Position numbers and translations under genes: made by a program
Origin: Bacilli bacterium
Lineage (GTDB): Bacteria; Bacillota_I; Bacilli_A; ML615J-28; CAG-698
DNA length: 8,416 nt
Direction of reading: 5' to 3'
NCBI GenBank assembly: GCA_023228385.1
Contig: JALOBF010000063.1
Location: forward strand, 1-8,416
Part shown: piece after piece, positions 6,367 to 8,416 of the stretch
Numbering within the stretch: the first letter of the stretch is position 1
How the letters are laid out: each line of letters begins with the position of its first letter
Notes under the pieces: generated by a model
Databases searched by the model: none
What the model was told of the DNA's origin: nothing
The model's input: only the letters and a program-made list of their open reading frames with translations

Positions 6367-7621
6367 TAAATTCCTCTTTTCTGATAAAAGCCAGTTTTTC
6401 TATTGCATTTTTTATTAACCGATGTTTCATATAATAATGCCAATTGGTTCCACAATAATAATTATCAATCATTAATAAACTGATCCCTTTGTCAATGCTT
6501 AAATAATCTTTTGAAATCCAATTAGCATCCAGATTAATGCTATCATAAAACCCATATGAACCGGACAATTCCGGATGGTTTTTTGTCATAGTATCGGCAG
6601 TTGATTTTACTAATTCCGGACAAAACGGCAATGAACTTAAAATAGCATAAACGGCAACGGTACCGTCGGTTCTTTCCGAAAATTCATTAATTCGTTCATA
6701 TGTCGTAAACGGAGGAGCTCCGTATCCGCTATAGCCGCGCGGGCCGTCACAAGATGAAAGTCCCCATAAACCGGCCGCAAAAGTTAAAAAATCGCGTTTT
6801 CGATCTTGGCAATAAGCATAATTGGCCAATGTAGCTTGAACACTGTTATTAAACCAATCATAGCCGACGAAATCATAATATTGTCTGAAATCAAACCAAG
6901 CATGTGAATATTGGTGCACAAAAAGCGCCCCCAATGGTGTATAAACAAACTGATAATTCCGATAACCGCCGACCGTCCGCTCAAAGCCTAAAAAAAGTTC
7001 CTGTGATCTTTTCGGAGAAACCGCCGGACTGGCCGCCGCCAACAAATACATCGAGAGCTGCTCCGCCATCATACTCCATTGAAAAACCCAACCCTTGCTT
7101 ATTCTCCGTAAATAATCGCCGCCGCGAATATCGTTATAAGCCATTCGAATCATATAGCGATTATTATATTTAAAAATAAATTTATTCCAATCAATACGCG
7201 AAAATATTTTATCAACATATTTACTGATATCCGGACAGGAAAAATAACTGTCGGCAACAAGCATCCCGTTAACAAGCAGCATGGTATCAATGGTTGAGTA
7301 CTCACATTTCTGATAACGTTTGCCGGTCGAATAATCTAAATAATGAGCAAACATTCCATAAAAATTAGGGATGTTATCATAAAAATTTTTAATTGTAGAA
7401 AGGGCACGCTTGCGATTAAGTTCGGAGTCATCCCACCCGTTAACCGCACCGATTACCAAAGCGGAAAGCATAAAACCGCTGCCGGCAATGGTCGCTTTTA
7501 CTTTATTATTGGTTCGGTCGAGGGTCAAGCCGTAACCGTTTGAGTTTTCTTTAAAATTACTATGTTCAATTAAAAAACGATAACAATTATATGCTTCCTG
7601 CATTAAAACTTTATCTACCAT
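6353..7621 (-). CDS. Glycoamylase-like (PF10091, GH144-related) glycoside hydrolase
   Basis: The 422-residue protein starts MVDKVLMQ. This ATG has AGGAG 5 nt upstream; an in-frame ATG at 7696 has no good site and would make the intergenic hairpin coding. Motifs of the glycoamylase-like alpha/alpha-barrel family are clear: 'GMFAHYLDYSTGK' (89-101), 'EYSTIDTMLLVNG' (107-119), 'LFVHQYSHAWFDFR' (233-246), 'GLWGLSSCDGPRGY' (284-297), 'YGAPP' (300-304), and 'DGTVAVYAILSSLPF' (319-333). Candidate acidic groups are E107, D112, D244, D292 and D319; I cannot say which are catalytic. Characterised relatives (GH144) cleave beta-1,2-glucan, and other PF10091-related domains act in cyclic beta-1,2-glucan synthesis, so a beta-glucan substrate is the best guess. 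No signal peptide or membrane helix is visible, so it should act in the cytoplasm on imported oligosaccharide. It overlaps the LacI gene by 14 bp. Family membership is fairly sure; specificity is not. Confidence 0.87.
   Translation of the reverse strand: MVDKVLMQEAYNCYRFLIEHSNFKENSNGYGLTLDRTNNKVKATIAGSGFMLSALVIGAVNGWDDSELNRKRALSTIKNFYDNIPNFYGMFAHYLDYSTGKRYQKCEYSTIDTMLLVNGMLVADSYFSCPDISKYVDKIFSRIDWNKFIFKYNNRYMIRMAYNDIRGGDYLRRISKGWVFQWSMMAEQLSMYLLAAASPAVSPKRSQELFLGFERTVGGYRNYQFVYTPLGALFVHQYSHAWFDFRQYYDFVGYDWFNNSVQATLANYAYCQDRKRDFLTFAAGLWGLSSCDGPRGYSGYGAPPFTTYERINEFSERTDGTVAVYAILSSLPFCPELVKSTADTMTKNHPELSGSYGFYDSINLDANWISKDYLSIDKGISLLMIDNYYCGTNWHYYMKHRLIKNAIEKLAFIRKEEFNVDN
6371..6377 (-). promoter_or_regulatory. 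Ribosome binding site of the LacI-family gene
   Basis: AGAGGAA lies 4 nt before the ATG at 6366, entirely inside the last codons of the upstream hydrolase gene. Together with the 14-bp coding overlap it fixes the regulator's start and implies that hydrolase and regulator are translated from the same message. Confidence 0.55.
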
Positions 7622-7626
7622 ATAAA

Positions 7627-7633
7627 CTCCTAA
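7627..7633 (-). promoter_or_regulatory. Ribosome binding site deciding the hydrolase start
   Basis: TTAGGAG, with AGGAG ending 5 nt before the ATG at 7621, selects this start over the in-frame ATG at 7696. The 7-base site is an exact complement of CTCCTAA (7669-7663) in the 3' arm of the upstream hairpin and its flank, so alternative pairing could mask it. Confidence 0.75.
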
Positions 7634-7663
7634 GAAAAAATTATTACCGTATAATTTATTTAT

Positions 7664-7692
7664 TAGGAGCTTCGACATTGCCGAAGCTCCTA
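7664..7692 (-). terminator. Intergenic hairpin, probable terminator or mRNA processing element
   Basis: On the minus strand TAGGAGCTTCG, a 7-nt loop GCAATGT, then CGAAGCTCCTA form a perfect 11-bp stem. It lies 21 nt after the TAA of the partial repeat-protein gene and 42 nt before the hydrolase start. The flank after the stem is AT-rich (ATAAATAAATTAT) but not a T run on this strand, nor on the other, so it is not a textbook intrinsic terminator. It may end transcription of the upstream gene, attenuate read-through into the operon, or stabilise a processed end. No convincing promoter follows it. Confidence 0.5.
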
Positions 7693-7713
7693 TCATTCTA
7701 ATCCACGGTCGTA

Positions 7714-8416
7714 TTAAGAAACATAACTTAAAACGGCACTGACAATATAAAACTCGCCGGAAACATCTTTAGTTCCCGCTTCCGCAAACATCATCATTAA
7801 AGTAAAAGCTTCCGCCGCAATCACTATTTCTTGCTCCTCACCGGTAAAGGTGACGGTTTGTTCAAGGGCGCTGTTATCGTTCGGCTTCAGCATTACCGAT
7901 TTTCCGGCCACGCCTTTCAGAACTAATGTTAAAGTATTAAGTCCTTCGGCGGCCCCTTCAAGCTCATGCTTCATAAAGGCCCATTCTTTATCGCCTTTAT
8001 TATAACTGACTTTAACCGAATCATCTTCTTGGGAGGCAAAGACATAAACGCCCGCATCATTCGATATCCAGCCTTCGGTTAAATCATAATCGGCAGGAAC
8101 ATAAACGACTTTGGCACTGATAATTTCAAATGAACCGGTTAAGGCGCCGTTAAAGGGATCGGCAAACATTAAAATCATCTTCGGGGCTTCCGTTAAGGTA
8201 AAGACGATTTCCTGTTCTTCGCCGGTAAAATCAATGGTTTTTTCAAAAGCACTTTTATCGTTCGGCTTTACAAGCAGCTGTTGACCGACGGTGCCTTTAA
8301 CCTTAAGAATAATCGTATTATGATTGGAAAGATCCGCTTCAAATACGGTCTTAATAAAAGCCCATTCTTTGCCGGCGCCCTTACTGAAGTCAACGGTTAC
8401 TTTCCCGTCGGCTTCG
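7714..8416 (-). CDS. C-terminus of tandem beta-sandwich repeat protein (partial)
   Basis: The frame is open from the right edge to a TAA at 7716-7714. This gives 233 visible residues; the true start lies outside the window, and the internal ATG at 8178 is not a credible start because the homologous repeat continues through it. The visible protein is two copies of a roughly 127-residue beta-rich unit. Each has a 'KEWAF' motif, 'KPND.SA.E', 'FTGEEQEIV' and a closing strand ('GSFEIISAKVVY' and 'GEFYIVSAVLSY'). The closing pattern resembles the last strand of CBM4/9-like jelly rolls, so binding of a polysaccharide is a reasonable inference. No membrane helix or LPXTG-type sorting signal is present at the C-terminus. 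The missing N-terminus may hold a signal peptide, a catalytic domain or more repeats. It is separated from the hydrolase gene by 92 bp containing a hairpin. Confidence 0.8.
   Translation of the reverse strand, partial: EADGKVTVDFSKGAGKEWAFIKTVFEADLSNHNTIILKVKGTVGQQLLVKPNDKSAFEKTIDFTGEEQEIVFTLTEAPKMILMFADPFNGALTGSFEIISAKVVYVPADYDLTEGWISNDAGVYVFASQEDDSVKVSYNKGDKEWAFMKHELEGAAEGLNTLTLVLKGVAGKSVMLKPNDNSALEQTVTFTGEEQEIVIAAEAFTLMMMFAEAGTKDVSGEFYIVSAVLSYVS
7717..8416 (-). repeat. Two diverged tandem protein repeats, 381-nt period
   Basis: The codons for KPND lie at 8268-8257 in copy one and 7887-7876 in copy two, and the Trp of KEWAF lies at 8364-8362 and 7983-7981. Both pairs are offset by exactly 381 nt, or 127 codons. 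The core from that Trp to KPND is the same length in both copies, with 14 of the following 35 residues identical. The 12-base string atcgttcggctt is exactly repeated. Copy one is cut by the window edge; copy two ends the protein. A linker with 'LTEGWISNDAGVYVF' between them is probably the start of the second module. This is an old intragenic duplication rather than a recent DNA repeat. Confidence 0.8.

Noticed and set aside
7634..7663. Possible promoter for the hydrolase operon in the AT-rich leader (TTATAC, TAATAAT)
   Set aside because: Several weak -10-like strings exist but none has a matching -35 at 16-18 bp; AT-rich sequence gives such matches by chance.
7664..7692. The 11-bp inverted repeat as a LacI-type operator
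   Set aside because: LacI operators are compact palindromes with a central CG; here the arms are separated by 7 nt, and the transcribed position between genes suits an RNA stem better.
7622..7696. In-frame upstream ATG at 7696 giving a hydrolase 25 residues longer
   Set aside because: The extension would be encoded by the hairpin and AT-rich leader, has no good ribosome site, does not look like a signal peptide, and precedes a start at 7621 with AGGAG at ideal spacing.
7714..8178. A complete 154-residue gene starting at the ATG at 8178
   Set aside because: The frame is open to the window edge and the upstream codons encode a homologous repeat copy, so this ATG is internal to a longer protein.
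1..8416. CRISPR array, tRNA/rRNA, insertion sequence or phage genes
   Set aside because: No regularly spaced short repeats, RNA gene signatures, transposase motifs or terminal inverted repeats were seen; almost all the sequence is coding for the sugar locus.

Overview
The window is a co-directional sugar-utilisation locus, read entirely on the minus strand from right to left. It is moderately AT-rich. Trp is encoded by TGG and TGA is used as a stop (the 310-residue permease ends in TGA), so the standard code applies. Ribosome sites are strong AGGAG types with short spacing. One binding protein carries a lipobox and another an N-terminal membrane anchor, and a LacI-type regulator is present. 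Together these suggest a low-GC Gram-positive (Bacillota, or a walled or wall-less relative such as an Acholeplasma/Izemoplasma-like lineage using the standard code). The taxon cannot be fixed from the sequence alone.

In transcription order: (1) 8416-7714, the 3' end of a protein made of tandem beta-sandwich repeats that look carbohydrate-binding; (2) an 11-bp-stem hairpin in a 92-bp gap; (3) 7621-6353, a predicted cytoplasmic glycoside hydrolase of the glycoamylase-like (PF10091, GH144-related) family; (4) 6366-5398, a LacI-family regulator overlapping it by 14 bp; (5) 5386-3962, a lipoprotein sugar-binding protein; (6) a 10-bp-stem hairpin in the 51-bp gap; (7) 3910-992, a 972-residue membrane-anchored protein in which two carbohydrate-binding-like modules and a helical spacer precede a second complete solute-binding domain; (8) 999-67, a MalF-type permease overlapping it by 8 bp; (9) 61-1, the start of what is probably the MalG-type partner permease.

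The overlaps, stop-codon/ribosome-site overlaps and short gaps indicate one operon, at least from the hydrolase onward. The inferred logic is capture of an oligosaccharide at the membrane by one or both binding proteins, import through the two permeases (driven by an ATPase encoded elsewhere, as is common for this importer class), intracellular cleavage by the PF10091-like enzyme, and control by the in-operon LacI protein. The PF10091/GH144 relationship makes beta-1,2-glucan fragments a reasonable but unproven substrate.

The most interesting points are the two very different binding proteins serving one permease pair, the modular 972-residue anchored binding protein, and two intergenic hairpins. 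Each hairpin has a 5' arm that resembles the downstream ribosome site and a 3' arm that could pair with that site. No RNA gene, mobile element, CRISPR array or gene-free stretch above 300 bases was seen.
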